From Desulfolutivibrio sulfodismutans DSM 3696 (GTDB taxonomy: Bacteria; Desulfobacterota; Desulfovibrionia; Desulfovibrionales; Desulfovibrionaceae): 64,000 bases of DNA. Positions 8,631 to 16,981 of the stretch are shown piece after piece. The translations under genes and the position numbers were made by a program. The stretch is taken from contig NZ_CP045504.1 in the NCBI RefSeq assembly GCF_013376455.1, positions 3,121,001-3,185,000 of the forward strand, given 5' to 3'. The notes under the pieces were generated by a model. It worked only from the letters and a program-made list of their open reading frames with translations. It searched no databases and was not told the origin of the DNA. Position 1 is the first letter of the stretch. The number at the start of each line of letters is the position of its first letter.

Positions 8631-10432
8631 CACCACACCTCCCCGGGCCCATATTCCAAAACGACCCCGCCAAGCCCCCCGGCAAAGGCAACGCCCCGGC
8701 CATCCGCCGCCAGGGGCCCGAAGGCCGCCGCACACCCGCCCCGGGCCTCGAACCATCCCCCGGCCGCGATCCTCACGCCGGGGACCGCCGCAAGGCCGTC
8801 GCCAAGCGTCCCGGCCTCCCCGGCCGCCCGGACCAGGGCCACGGGCAGGGCGAGGCCTCCGCCTCCCGTCTCCCCGCCAAGCCCGCCCGCCTGGAGCCCC
8901 AGTCTGGCCAGGCGGCACCGGCCGCCGCACAGGGCGGCGGCCCAGGCCTCGCCCCGTCCCCGCAGGGCCGCCAGGGGGCATCTCCCCGTGGCCAGGGCCC
9001 CGCAGGCCGCCGTCGCGGCCATCCCATCCAGGGCGGCCAGTCCCAGGGCCCCGGCCAGCCCCGTGCCGCAAAGGGCCGCAAGCGTGGCCGCTCCCGCGCG
9101 CCATCCGGCCCGGACCTCCGCCGTCAGGCCGGGCAGATCCCCGTCGCCGCGCCCACCGGTCCTCCCCGTGCACGCCAGGGAGCCGGAAAGGCCCGTTGCC
9201 GATCCGAGCCGAAGGGCCCCCGTGGCGGCCTGGTTGGTGACCCCGGCGCAGACGGGCACGGGGAGCGCTGCCGCATCGGCCCGCACGGACGGAAAAAACT
9301 CCGCCAGGGACAGGCGGGAGGCATAAAACCGCTCACTGGTCAGGGCGTATTCCACGCTGTGGTAGTCCGGGCTTTGCTCCAGGGCGGGGAAGTCCTCCGG
9401 CCCGGCCAGGGGCGAGAGGGCCCCGGCGGTCCAGTCCAGGATGGTCCAGCGTTCGTCGGCGGCCCGCTTGTAGCAGAGCCAGGCGTGGCCCATGTTGTCC
9501 GAGCCCGCCCGGCCGAAGATGGTAGCCATCCGGAAGGAGGGCGTTCCACAGGCCAGGAGCAGCCCGTGCAGGAGGATGGCCCCGTCCTCGCAGTCCCCCT
9601 CCCCGCGAAACCAGGTCGCCACGCCGCAGCTCCACCTGTCGGCGAAGTCCAGGGACTCGGGGTCGCTGGCGTAGGAAAGCAGGTTGGAGACGGCGTAGAG
9701 CAGGGCGGCGGCCTTGTCGTCGGGCTCAGTGAGCCCCTGGGTCAGGGAGGCCGCCAGGGCCTTGAGGATGGCGCTCTTGGTGTTGAGAAGCCGCACCACG
9801 TCGGCCTGCGGGGTGCGTCGCACCACGGGGTTGTCCAGGCCGCAGCAATAGGCCTCCAGGTCCGGAAGCGGCGGCCGGATCTGGGCTTCGCCGTGGCGGT
9901 CCAGGCCCGAGGAGGACAGGAGGGTCCAGCCGCAGGGCAGTCCAAGCGTCCCTGTCGCGCCGGTTTCGCCGTGGGCCCCGGGCCGGGGCAGGGCCATGGC
10001 GGCCAGGCCGCCGGACCTGGCCAGGGCGAAAAGCGGCGGCAGGGCGCTGGCCGAGAGAACCAGGGTCCGGGCGGTCCCGGCGAGGGCGAGGCACGGCAGC
10101 CGGGTGTCTCCCGCCCCGGGGAACCACCAGGGGCCAAGGGCCTGGCACCGGGGCAGGGGCAGGGCCGCCTCGGCCGCCGCGCCCACCGTGGCCGCAGCCT
10201 CCGCCTCCAGGCCGGGAAAGACGATGCCGGTGCAGCCGCCCTCCCCGGGAACATATCCGCTTTCGTCCTTCTCGCCGGGGACCGGCCCGTCGCAAGGGGT
10301 TTCGCCGGGGGTGGTCACGCCGCAGGTTCCCGTGCCCCGGACGTTGAGAAACACGGCGCACAGGCCGTCGGCGCTGCGGTCGTCCTCCGGGGCGGCCTCG
10401 ATGTCGAAGAGGTAGTCAAAAAGCTGGCTCAT
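8630..10432 (-). CDS. Virion protein with transglutaminase-like cysteine-protease domain
   Basis: The 600-residue protein has three parts. The N-terminal ~190 residues are beta-rich with many cysteines. Residues ~205-345 form a transglutaminase-like fold, with the triad placed as in that family: Cys281 in GDCEDGA, His316 in NMGHAW and Asp333 in TILDWT. A Gly/Ala/Cys-rich repetitive C-terminal third follows. Bacterial transglutaminase-like proteins can act as cysteine proteases, and some phages carry related domains. The role here could be processing or cross-linking of tail proteins or of host surface peptides. This is inferred; no substrate can be read from the sequence. It overlaps genes on both sides by four bases. 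Confidence 0.75.
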   Translation of the reverse strand: MSQLFDYLFDIEAAPEDDRSADGLCAVFLNVRGTGTCGVTTPGETPCDGPVPGEKDESGYVPGEGGCTGIVFPGLEAEAAATVGAAAEAALPLPRCQALGPWWFPGAGDTRLPCLALAGTARTLVLSASALPPLFALARSGGLAAMALPRPGAHGETGATGTLGLPCGWTLLSSSGLDRHGEAQIRPPLPDLEAYCCGLDNPVVRRTPQADVVRLLNTKSAILKALAASLTQGLTEPDDKAAALLYAVSNLLSYASDPESLDFADRWSCGVATWFRGEGDCEDGAILLHGLLLACGTPSFRMATIFGRAGSDNMGHAWLCYKRAADERWTILDWTAGALSPLAGPEDFPALEQSPDYHSVEYALTSERFYASRLSLAEFFPSVRADAAALPVPVCAGVTNQAATGALRLGSATGLSGSLACTGRTGGRGDGDLPGLTAEVRAGWRAGAATLAALCGTGLAGALGLAALDGMAATAACGALATGRCPLAALRGRGEAWAAALCGGRCRLARLGLQAGGLGGETGGGGLALPVALVRAAGEAGTLGDGLAAVPGVRIAAGGWFEARGGCAAAFGPLAADGRGVAFAGGLGGVVLEYGPGEVW

Positions 10433-10611
10433 TGTTCACCTTCCCGGCCATCCCCGTCGCGTTTCCCGGGCGGCGTCCCGTCGGTCGGGACGACCCGGAA
10501 CCGGGTTCGGGAAAAGGGGCTGTGGCCGTCTTCCCCGCTCATGGCCGCCTGCCGCACGGCCCGGGCCGCCTCACGCCGCATGGCGTCCCGGGGATCAGGA
10601 GTGTTGTCCAT
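10429..10611 (-). CDS. Small Arg/Asp-rich phage protein, 60 aa
   Basis: This short frame starts MDNTPDPRDAMRREAARAVR. It overlaps the preceding gene by 17 bases and the following one by four (ATGA at 10429-10432). It fills what would otherwise be the only gap in this part of the operon, which supports it as a real gene. The N-terminal half is helical and the C-terminal half is hydrophilic and probably disordered. No function can be assigned. Confidence 0.55.
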   Translation of the reverse strand: MDNTPDPRDAMRREAARAVRQAAMSGEDGHSPFSRTRFRVVPTDGTPPGKRDGDGREGEQ

Positions 10612-11260
10612 GGAAGATCAGCTCCGAGACGTTGTAGTTTCCAAACAGATCCGTAACCGCCGCCTCGATGCGCATGCGATAGGCCAGGAAAAAGGCGTCG
10701 TTTGGCACATCCATGAGGTCGGACAGGAAGATGCGGCCCAGCTCATAGTCTTCCATCCGTTCGTCGGGAAAGGGCGAGGCCGTGGCCACGCGCATGGCCC
10801 GGTAGTCCGTCACGGCGAGAAGCGGCGTCCACAGGGCTTCGTCGTTGGAGGCCTCCAGGACGAAGGTGCTGGGATAGGCGCACGGCCCCGTGGCATACGG
10901 GCACACGGACAGCTCGCGCACCCCGCAGGAGAACTGGAATCCCGTGACCCTTAAGGGGGAGGCGAAGCGCACGCCCACATACTGTGGCGTCGATCCCGGG
11001 GGTTGGGGGACCCAGCTGCCGTTTATCCCGTCCGTACCCGCGATGCAGAAGTCGTTGGCCAGGGGCCAATAGGTGCTGCACGAGGACATGATGAGCGTGC
11101 CCTCGACCAGGAGCAGCCCGTCGTCCTGGCGGGGCAGGTAGCCCCAGGCCTCGCCGAAGCGGTGGACGATCAGGTGGTCCTGGTACAGGGCCCGTTCCAG
11201 GGGGTCGGGCAGGGAGCGGGACACGGTTCCGTTGGTCAGGTGGTAGGCGATGCGGCTCAT
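10595..11260 (-). CDS. Tail-region protein with discoidin-like beta features
   Basis: The 221-residue product starts MSRIAYHLTNGTVSRSLPDP and overlaps the stop of the upstream gene by four bases. The centre has the phrasing YVGVRFASPLRVTGFQF followed by FVLEASNDEALWTPLL. These resemble the strands of F5/8-type (discoidin-like) carbohydrate-binding jelly rolls, where a wording such as LEASNDGxxW is common. It would fit an adsorption or baseplate role. The domain call is by eye. Confidence 0.6.
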   Translation of the reverse strand: MSRIAYHLTNGTVSRSLPDPLERALYQDHLIVHRFGEAWGYLPRQDDGLLLVEGTLIMSSCSTYWPLANDFCIAGTDGINGSWVPQPPGSTPQYVGVRFASPLRVTGFQFSCGVRELSVCPYATGPCAYPSTFVLEASNDEALWTPLLAVTDYRAMRVATASPFPDERMEDYELGRIFLSDLMDVPNDAFFLAYRMRIEAAVTDLFGNYNVSELIFHGQHS

Positions 11261-11832
11261 GACGTCCTCCCCAGGCGCAGATGGGCCGCGCCGCCAAGTT
11301 GCAGGACGCCGCTTAGCGCCGCATACCCGGCCGTTCCCACCCCGCCGTACCAGGTGACGGCGTAGGTGCTGGCCCTGGCCTCTTCGTCCACCCAGACCAT
11401 GCCGGGCAGGGGCGGCGGCAGGCTCAGGTCGGTTTCGGCCACGATTCCCGTCTCCCACAGGTCGGTGATCTCGAACGTGCGGTCGAGTCCGAAGGCCTCG
11501 ATGCGCACCCCCTTGACCACGGACAGGCTGTAGCGGGCGTCCGTGGGCGCGGCGAGGTGGAACGCGCCGTAGCCGGTGAAGGAAATTTTCAGGCTGAAAT
11601 CGTCGTCGGCCCCGGTGTCGGAGAAGATCATCTCCTGGCGGGGCAGGGCCGAGCCCGGCAGGTAGTCGCCCTGGGCCACGCCGCACAGGGGGGTTCTGGA
11701 ACAGGTCACCCGGCTGCCGAAGCTGTAGGGGCATCCGCGCAGCGCATCGAAGGCCGGGCCGCAGGTGACCCGGATGCGGCCGGGGAAGCCGTCGAATCGG
11801 GCGGGCAGGGACAGGGGATAGGCTTCGGGCAT
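11257..11832 (-). CDS. Phage tail protein at the head/tail boundary
   Basis: The 191-residue product starts MPEAYPLSLPARFDGFPGRI. An N-terminal segment with four cysteines (Cys24, Cys34, Cys44 and Cys50) could form a small metal site or simply be buried. The rest is beta-rich. It is the first gene after a 227-base AT-rich gap that contains element copy R, so it may start a separate tail transcript. No conserved family is recognised. Confidence 0.55.
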   Translation of the reverse strand: MPEAYPLSLPARFDGFPGRIRVTCGPAFDALRGCPYSFGSRVTCSRTPLCGVAQGDYLPGSALPRQEMIFSDTGADDDFSLKISFTGYGAFHLAAPTDARYSLSVVKGVRIEAFGLDRTFEITDLWETGIVAETDLSLPPPLPGMVWVDEEARASTYAVTWYGGVGTAGYAALSGVLQLGGAAHLRLGRTS

Positions 11833-11952
11833 GTGGTCTCCGGTCCATGGGGTTGCGGGGGCGCGAATCATGCCGGTTTGCGCGGCATGGGGCCTGTGCC
11901 GTGGCCGTGGCCTGGCGGGCGTCTGGGACGACCGCCCCGGACGCCCGTCCGC

Positions 11953-12060
11953 CGCTCGTGTTCCGTTCGGCAATTTCCGTTATGGTTTTCCAGAAGACAA
12001 CATGCTGAATTTGTTGTTTTTATTCACAAAACAACAAAATGTTTTTTGTGAACGCCACAC
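11953..12060 (+). repeat. Copy R of the ~109-nt element with covarying hairpin
   Basis: On the plus strand this copy begins CGCTCGTGTT and ends GCCACAC, overlapping the stop codon of the next gene. It has a perfect 11-bp inverted repeat, TTTGTTGTTTT with AAAACAACAAA, around a seven-base loop, and then a T6 tract. Compared with copy L the loop is nearly the same (ATTCAC against AATCAC) while both arms differ in a compensating way. Both copies also contain an eight-codon ATG-to-TGA frame just before the hairpin. It sits in the only long gap (11833-12059) of the particle block. Confidence 0.6.
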
Positions 12061-12518
12061 TACGAAGCCGGGAAGGTGATGGTGAAGCTGTCGATGGTGG
12101 TGGTGGCCCCGGCGGTGATGGCCGTGCTGGACATGTTGAGCTGGGCTCCGCTGGTGGAGATGGACCCGTCGAAACGGGCCGTGTCCGTGGAGGCCCCGGT
12201 GCCCAGATCGTTGGCGTAGAAGCGGAACCAGCCTGCCGTGCCGCTGGTGGCCGCCACCCCGGACCAGACCTCGCCGGTGTTCTTGGACAGGATGCCGCCT
12301 GCGGCCGTGCCGAACTCCAGGCCGCTTGCCGCCTGTCCGGCGGTGAAGGTTCCCGATCCCAGGGTGATCTGGGCCAGGTGGGTAGCCCCTTCGGCGTCGT
12401 CGGCCGTGGTGGGCTGCACCCCGGGGAAGATGCGGATGACGCCGTCGGCCAGGGTTTCCTTGAAGCTGCCGGTGCTCAAGAGCTTGTTGCGCAGTCCGGT
12501 GGACAGTCGAAGAGCCAT
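12060..12518 (-). CDS. Phage structural protein, 152 aa
   Basis: The product starts MALRLSTGLRNKLLSTGSFK after a GGAG ribosome site. It has the composition of a small jelly-roll or decoration protein, rich in Gly, Thr and Ser (for example LGSGTFTAGQAASGLEFG and AITAGATTTIDSFTITFP). Small proteins with this kind of start are common in prophage head-tail regions. The role, either a tail-tube-like or a decoration part, is inferred from position and composition. Confidence 0.55.
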   Translation of the reverse strand: MALRLSTGLRNKLLSTGSFKETLADGVIRIFPGVQPTTADDAEGATHLAQITLGSGTFTAGQAASGLEFGTAAGGILSKNTGEVWSGVAATSGTAGWFRFYANDLGTGASTDTARFDGSISTSGAQLNMSSTAITAGATTTIDSFTITFPAS

Positions 12519-12615
12519 GCCAATCTCCTTTTCAAATGGGACGGCCCGGCCGGGGAACCATTCCCCCGCCGGGCCGCCGGTTGTTTCCATGCGGCCGCGC
12601 GCTCGGCGCGTCCGG

Positions 12616-13557
12616 CTATGGGCGCAGCACAAACAGCCAGGCCGCGTCGGAAGAGACCGCCGCGCCGCTTCCGGCCCCATCCAGGGGCAGCCGGACAAGC
12701 CGCGTCGCCTGGCCGCCCGAAAGGCCCAGACACAGCCCCCGGGCGTCGGCCCAGACGACGGCCTGGCCCGTGATGTCGCGCCCGGCCACCCGCGCCAGGT
12801 CGATACCCGGGCCGCGCAGGCAGGCGCCAGGGATCGGCGGGGCGTCCATGACCCGGCGGTAGGCGAACTGGGCCGGATCGTGCCCGGCCGCGAAATAGAC
12901 CTCCTGGTCCGTGCCCACGAACAGGCCGTCGTCCACGGCCGCAAGCATCCGCACCCGGCCCCCGCGCCCGGGCAGAAAGTCGCCCGCCGGGTCCAACAGA
13001 TGATAGGCCCCGGCCCCCAGGGTGAAGAGGACCATGTCGCCTGCGGCGATGAAGATGCGCCCGGCGTGGTGTTCCAGGAGATGCCCGGCCGGGGGGGCGA
13101 CATATTCCCCCGGTCGGCCGGTGAGGACGGTTCCGTCGCTCCATATCCCGGCCACGCCGCCCGCGATCATCCCGTTTTCATGGCCGTTGGCGTAGTAGAC
13201 CCGTCCGGCCACGGCCACGAAGGACAGGGCCGCCCCGGGCGTCAGCCCCGTGGCCAGGGTCTCGACAGCGACCCCTCCGGCAGCGTCCGAGTCAGGCGCA
13301 AGGCGCACCAGACGGTCGTCCACCCCGGCATAGGCCGCGCCCCGGCCGTCGGACCACAGGGAATGGAACGTCCCGTCGGACACGCGGCGAAAGCCCGCCC
13401 GCCGCCGGACGCCGCCCCCCGGCAGGACATCCACGTTCACGGCCCGGGAGACGTGGTAGCCCCCGGTCTTCGGGTCAAAGGCCAGCCGGGCGGCCGGACG
13501 GGTCGCGTCCAGGCCCCGGCACACGGCGAACCGGGTCACCCCGTCCGCCCCGCTCAT
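12616..13557 (-). CDS. Propeller-like head-to-tail stabilisation candidate
   Basis: The 313-residue protein starts MSGADGVTRFAVCRGLDATR and overlaps its upstream neighbour by four bases. It consists of repeated short beta units of the type GRVYYANG, GRIFIAAGD, DGLFVGTD and QAVVWAD, which suggest a beta-propeller. In P22-like particles the protein that closes the portal (gp10 type) has a comparable beta-rich look and lies after the adaptor. Given the P22-like portal in this block that role is plausible, but it is an inference from layout. Confidence 0.55.
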   Translation of the reverse strand: MSGADGVTRFAVCRGLDATRPAARLAFDPKTGGYHVSRAVNVDVLPGGGVRRRAGFRRVSDGTFHSLWSDGRGAAYAGVDDRLVRLAPDSDAAGGVAVETLATGLTPGAALSFVAVAGRVYYANGHENGMIAGGVAGIWSDGTVLTGRPGEYVAPPAGHLLEHHAGRIFIAAGDMVLFTLGAGAYHLLDPAGDFLPGRGGRVRMLAAVDDGLFVGTDQEVYFAAGHDPAQFAYRRVMDAPPIPGACLRGPGIDLARVAGRDITGQAVVWADARGLCLGLSGGQATRLVRLPLDGAGSGAAVSSDAAWLFVLRP

Positions 13558-14288
13558 AAAAAGGCCCCCGGGCGGCCGAACCCCAGCGCGTCTGGCACCG
13601 GGGCGTCCATGGCCTGGCGCGTCCCGGCGAACTCGGCCAGTCGGCCCATGGCCGCCTCGAAGCGGGCCTCGAAGCGTCCGGTCTGGGTCTTTTTGCCCTC
13701 GGCCCCTTCCTCCAACCCTTCGAAGAGATCCCGGCACACCCGGGCCACCAGAAGCTCCGGGGCCAGATGCGCGGGCAGCCCGTCCGGGCGGTCCGTGTCC
13801 GCCTCAAGGGGGGCGGGCAGGCGGAAATAGCGCACCAAAAGCACGACCGGCGCGTCGGAGACGGGCCGCACGAAGAGCCTGGAGCCGATGGCGGCTGCGG
13901 CCAGGGGCCAGGGCCTTCCCCCCGTGCGGACCTCCGGCCCGCCCCGGCGGGCCAGCTCCTCCAGGCCCGAGGCCAGGGAAAGCCGTCGCCGGGCGGTCAG
14001 GCACACGACCTCCGTCAGGTCGTGGTGATAGTCGGCGGGCAGATCCACGGCCGCCGCCCCCGGGTCGAGAACCACGGTGTTTTCGGTGAAAAGCCCCGGC
14101 AGGCAGACCCGCCCGGCCACGTCCAGAAGCACCCTGTTGAGCAGGCGCAGGATGCGGTCCTCGGTGACCGACGGGTCGCGCACCTCCCGGGCGATCTCCA
14201 TGATCAGGGCGGCGGCCGTGTCCAGGTGCGGGCCGCGCAGGCCGGATGCGCCGGGGCGGGGCAGGGTGAGCCAGGCCTGGCTTGGCAT
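13554..14288 (-). CDS. Head-tail adaptor candidate
   Basis: The 244-residue product starts MPSQAWLTLPRPGASGLRGP after a GGAG ribosome site. It contains a helical segment (VTEDRILRLLNRVLLDVAGR) followed by strands (DYHHDLTEVVCLTARRRL) and a C-terminal helix. This helix-strand-helix order resembles phage adaptor proteins that attach below the portal. The gene comes after the capsid genes and before the propeller-like gene, as adaptors usually do. The assignment is tentative. Confidence 0.55.
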   Translation of the reverse strand: MPSQAWLTLPRPGASGLRGPHLDTAAALIMEIAREVRDPSVTEDRILRLLNRVLLDVAGRVCLPGLFTENTVVLDPGAAAVDLPADYHHDLTEVVCLTARRRLSLASGLEELARRGGPEVRTGGRPWPLAAAAIGSRLFVRPVSDAPVVLLVRYFRLPAPLEADTDRPDGLPAHLAPELLVARVCRDLFEGLEEGAEGKKTQTGRFEARFEAAMGRLAEFAGTRQAMDAPVPDALGFGRPGAFL

Positions 14289-14477
14289 AGGCGCTTCTCC
14301 ATGTTGCAGGTGTCCCTGCGGCCTGTGCCCGGATGGCGCACGGCCGCAGGGGATATCGAATCGCGGCGGGGGCGCGTGCGGCGAGCGGCAGGCCGCCGCA
14401 CGGCCGTCTTTTTCGCCGGGGAGGACAAAAGGCCTTCCCCCTCCCCGGCGCAGGAGTTCCTCCGTCCCCAGGCCCCC

Positions 14478-15197
14478 CTAGTCCATGGTCAGGCAGCAGG
14501 GCCGGTACTGTCCGGCCACGCCCGCCGTGGCCCAGGCCACGGCCACGACTGGCTTGTCCTGGGCCGCCGGGGAACCGGCCCCGGCCAGGGCCCCGGTCGT
14601 GGCGGCGGGAACCAGCATGGTTCCCGGGGCCGAGGCGTCGGCGGACAGGCACAGGGCCGGTCCCGAAGACTGGGACCAGAAGTGGTGCCCGCCCGGGACG
14701 TCGCAGGGGGCCACCCCGGCGGGCAGGTTTTCCTCCTGGTCCGACGGGGCCACGCCGCGCCAGGGCGAGGCCGTGAGGCTGACCTTGGTGGTGTCGTCCA
14801 GGGCGGCGCGCAGGGGCTCGGCCAGGGTCAGGACCATGCGTCCCGAGGCGGCGGCCGCCGAGTTGGACAGGATGCGGTACTGGTGCCCCTGCCCGGTGGC
14901 GGCCGTAACCTGGAGATAGCCGTCCTCGTAGTCGTTTTCGGCGGCCGGGGCCGCGCCCAGGGTCAGGCACAGCACCCGCTCGCCCACGGCGGCCGACGTG
15001 CCGTCCAGGTTCACGTGCTGGGGCACGGCGACCTTGGCCATGCAAAGTTTCCCGGCCGGGACGCCGCCTGCGGCGGCCAGGGCGTAGCGGAAGCCCCGGC
15101 CGTCGGCCAGGACGCGGCGCGCGCCGAGGATTTCCAGTTTGCGCGGGGACGTCTCCATGACGTCCTGGGAAAAGCACAGCTTCATGGGCTGGGCCAT
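14478..15197 (-). CDS. Head-surface (decoration) protein candidate
   Basis: The 239-residue product starts MAQPMKLCFSQDVMETSPRK after a strong AAGGAGGT ribosome site; a GTG farther upstream has none. The body is beta-rich and full of Ala, Gly and Pro. It follows the capsid gene, the usual place for decoration or head-fibre proteins. Positions 14289-14477, between this gene and the next, contain an 11-bp perfect inverted repeat (14414-14424 with 14440-14450) and no gene. Confidence 0.5.
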   Translation of the reverse strand: MAQPMKLCFSQDVMETSPRKLEILGARRVLADGRGFRYALAAAGGVPAGKLCMAKVAVPQHVNLDGTSAAVGERVLCLTLGAAPAAENDYEDGYLQVTAATGQGHQYRILSNSAAAASGRMVLTLAEPLRAALDDTTKVSLTASPWRGVAPSDQEENLPAGVAPCDVPGGHHFWSQSSGPALCLSADASAPGTMLVPAATTGALAGAGSPAAQDKPVVAVAWATAGVAGQYRPCCLTMD

Positions 15198-15316
15198 GGT
15201 GCGGACCTCCTTTTTCGTTGCCGCCTCACAATCCACGGGCTGGATGATGAGTTCGCGGCGTTGCACGGCTTCATGCCTCCCTCAAAAAGCGGCGGCATTT
15301 TCGGGGAAACGCGCCA

Positions 15317-16288
15317 TCAGGACAGGTTGGCGTGGGCGGCGTGGGCCTTGCGGTTGGAGCACACCAGGTTGCCGTGCCACAGGATCTTCATGGTCTTTCC
15401 GGCCGGGCCGTCGAGTTCGGTCCACGGCCTGCGGGCGAAGAAGCCGTTTTGGTGGATGGCGAAGCCCAGGTGGTTGGTGTTGACGGCGAAGGCGTGCCCG
15501 GCCGGGCAGAAGTCGTCGGCAGCCAGGATCATGCCCTCGAAGACCAGGTGGGTGAATCCGGCCCGGGCGGCCTCGTCGTCGGAGACGAACCGCTGCTGCA
15601 CCTGGAGGATGCGCGAGATCTTGTTGTAGAGGGCCTCGGTGGTCACGGCCACGTTGGGCTTGCCGTCGCGGCCGTCGGTGATCTTGGCCGCCGAACGCAT
15701 GTTTTGCAGCACGTCGAGGCCCATGGATGCGGCGTCGTCGAGGGTCACGGCCCGCCAGGGCTTGGAGCCGTCGGCGGCCACCAACTGGTTCTCGGCGATG
15801 CCGCCGTAGGGCGCGTCGGGGTCGCCGCCGGTCAGGGAGCGCAGGCCCGTCAGGGTGGGGGCCTCGTCGCCCCCGGCGCTGTAGAGGGTGGCGGCCAGCC
15901 AGTTGGCGCAGGTCTTCTGGGCGGTCTCGATCTTCTGGGTCACGAACTGCACGGCGGCATAGTCCCCGGCGGCTGCGATCTCGTCGGTGAGGTAGACCGT
16001 GGCGTTGCCGTAGGCGTGCTTCCATTCGAAAAAGGCGGCGCTGACGCTGGCCCGGTCGTCCGACGACAGGGGGTCGGCCCGGGTGAAAAAGCCGCCCTCG
16101 GCGTCGGAATAGTTGAGGGGAATGCGGATTTTTTCGCCCCCGGCCGGGCGCTCGAAGATGCCCATGCGTCGGTTCATGAGACAATCCAGCAGAAAGGAGC
16201 TGGAAAAGTAGATGTCCACGGCCTTGCCGTCGGCGGCCGCGAAATAGTCGTTGGTGACGGCCTCGATTTCCGAAAGATTGAGCGCCAT
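15317..16288 (-). CDS. Probable major capsid protein
   Basis: The 323-residue product begins MALNLSEIEAVTNDYFAAAD after a GGGAGG ribosome site. The N-terminal helix, a Gly-rich loop, a region with EWKHAYGNATVYLTDEIAAAGDYAA, and a C-terminal half with paired strands match the feel of HK97-fold capsid proteins in the ~320-residue class. It sits directly after a scaffold-like gene and downstream of the portal, the standard order in tailed phages. It would form the shell of the particle. The fold was not checked by structure prediction. Confidence 0.75.
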   Translation of the reverse strand: MALNLSEIEAVTNDYFAAADGKAVDIYFSSSFLLDCLMNRRMGIFERPAGGEKIRIPLNYSDAEGGFFTRADPLSSDDRASVSAAFFEWKHAYGNATVYLTDEIAAAGDYAAVQFVTQKIETAQKTCANWLAATLYSAGGDEAPTLTGLRSLTGGDPDAPYGGIAENQLVAADGSKPWRAVTLDDAASMGLDVLQNMRSAAKITDGRDGKPNVAVTTEALYNKISRILQVQQRFVSDDEAARAGFTHLVFEGMILAADDFCPAGHAFAVNTNHLGFAIHQNGFFARRPWTELDGPAGKTMKILWHGNLVCSNRKAHAAHANLS

Positions 16289-16307
16289 GTATCGTCCTCC
16301 CTGGATA

Positions 16308-16892
16308 TCAGTTTCCGGCGGCGGCGCGCCGGGCGGCCAGACGTCTGGCCAGGACCGTGTTCATGCCCCCGAAGCGGCCCGGTTCGGACAACTCCGGGTC
16401 GCCCCCCCGATCCGGGACCGCGCCCTGGCCCTGGCCCAGGGTGGCGGCCAGCCGTCTGGAGCGCAGGCTTTCCAGGGTCCGTTTCTCGGCCGCCGAGGCC
16501 GCCTCTTCCAGGCGGGCGGCCACGGCCTCGCGTTCGCGTTCGAGCATGGCCGCGAAATAGGCCCCCACCTCGTCCAGAAGCGGGTTGTCGCGGCGGATGG
16601 CCGTGAGCCGCCCGCTTTGTTTGAGTTCGGCGAAGTCCGGATGTCCGGCGGCAAAGGCGGCCTCGGCCTCCAGGCGTTTCGCCGTGTCCAGTTCGTTCCC
16701 CAGGCGGGTCAGCCCCTTTTCCACCAGGCCCGCCACCTTTTCCTCCAGGCCGTGCAGCAGGCTGTCCCAGACGGCCCCCGGCGGCCCGCCAGGCGTGCCG
16801 GGCGTGCCGGGTCCGCCGGGTCCGCCGGGTACGGGCGGGACGGCCACGTCGACCGGGCCTGCCGTCGCGTCCACAGTGTTTTGTGCGTCCAT
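16308..16892 (-). CDS. Probable capsid scaffold protein
   Basis: The 194-residue protein has a collagen-like Gly-x-y run near residues 18-40 (PGGPGGPGTPGTPGGPPG). A long charged helix follows (about 45-160; EEKVAGLVEKG, LEREREAVAARLEEAASAAEKR), and the tail is basic. Helical, acidic proteins of this size just before the capsid gene are normally scaffolding proteins that guide head assembly. The start follows an AGGGGA site. The Gly-x-y stretch is unusual for a scaffold. Confidence 0.7.
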   Translation of the reverse strand: MDAQNTVDATAGPVDVAVPPVPGGPGGPGTPGTPGGPPGAVWDSLLHGLEEKVAGLVEKGLTRLGNELDTAKRLEAEAAFAAGHPDFAELKQSGRLTAIRRDNPLLDEVGAYFAAMLEREREAVAARLEEAASAAEKRTLESLRSRRLAATLGQGQGAVPDRGGDPELSEPGRFGGMNTVLARRLAARRAAAGN

Positions 16893-16921
16893 GTGTCCCC
16901 TGTCCGTTGCGTGGTTTCCGA

Positions 16922-16950
16922 AAAAGCCCGGGATGGTTTCCCACCCCGGG
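16922..16950 (-). terminator. Hairpin terminator inside the head operon
   Basis: On the minus strand an 11-bp stem with one mismatch (GCCCGGGGTGG with CCATCCCGGGC) is followed by TTTTTC. It lies between the 87-residue gene and the scaffold gene. It could terminate part of the transcripts and so lower scaffold and capsid expression relative to the portal, or mark a second promoter. Confidence 0.6.
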
Positions 16951-16981
16951 CCGTGCCCCCGCCAGGTCGTTTCCGGCCCGC

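Noticed and set aside
6-12060. Elements L and R as phage attachment sites
   Set aside because: They are in opposite orientation, only about three-quarters identical, and one lies inside the block, so they do not fit attL/attR.
14414-14450. Perfect 11-bp inverted repeat as a terminator
   Set aside because: On the transcribed (minus) strand the stem is followed by A residues, not T, so it is kept only as an unexplained hairpin.
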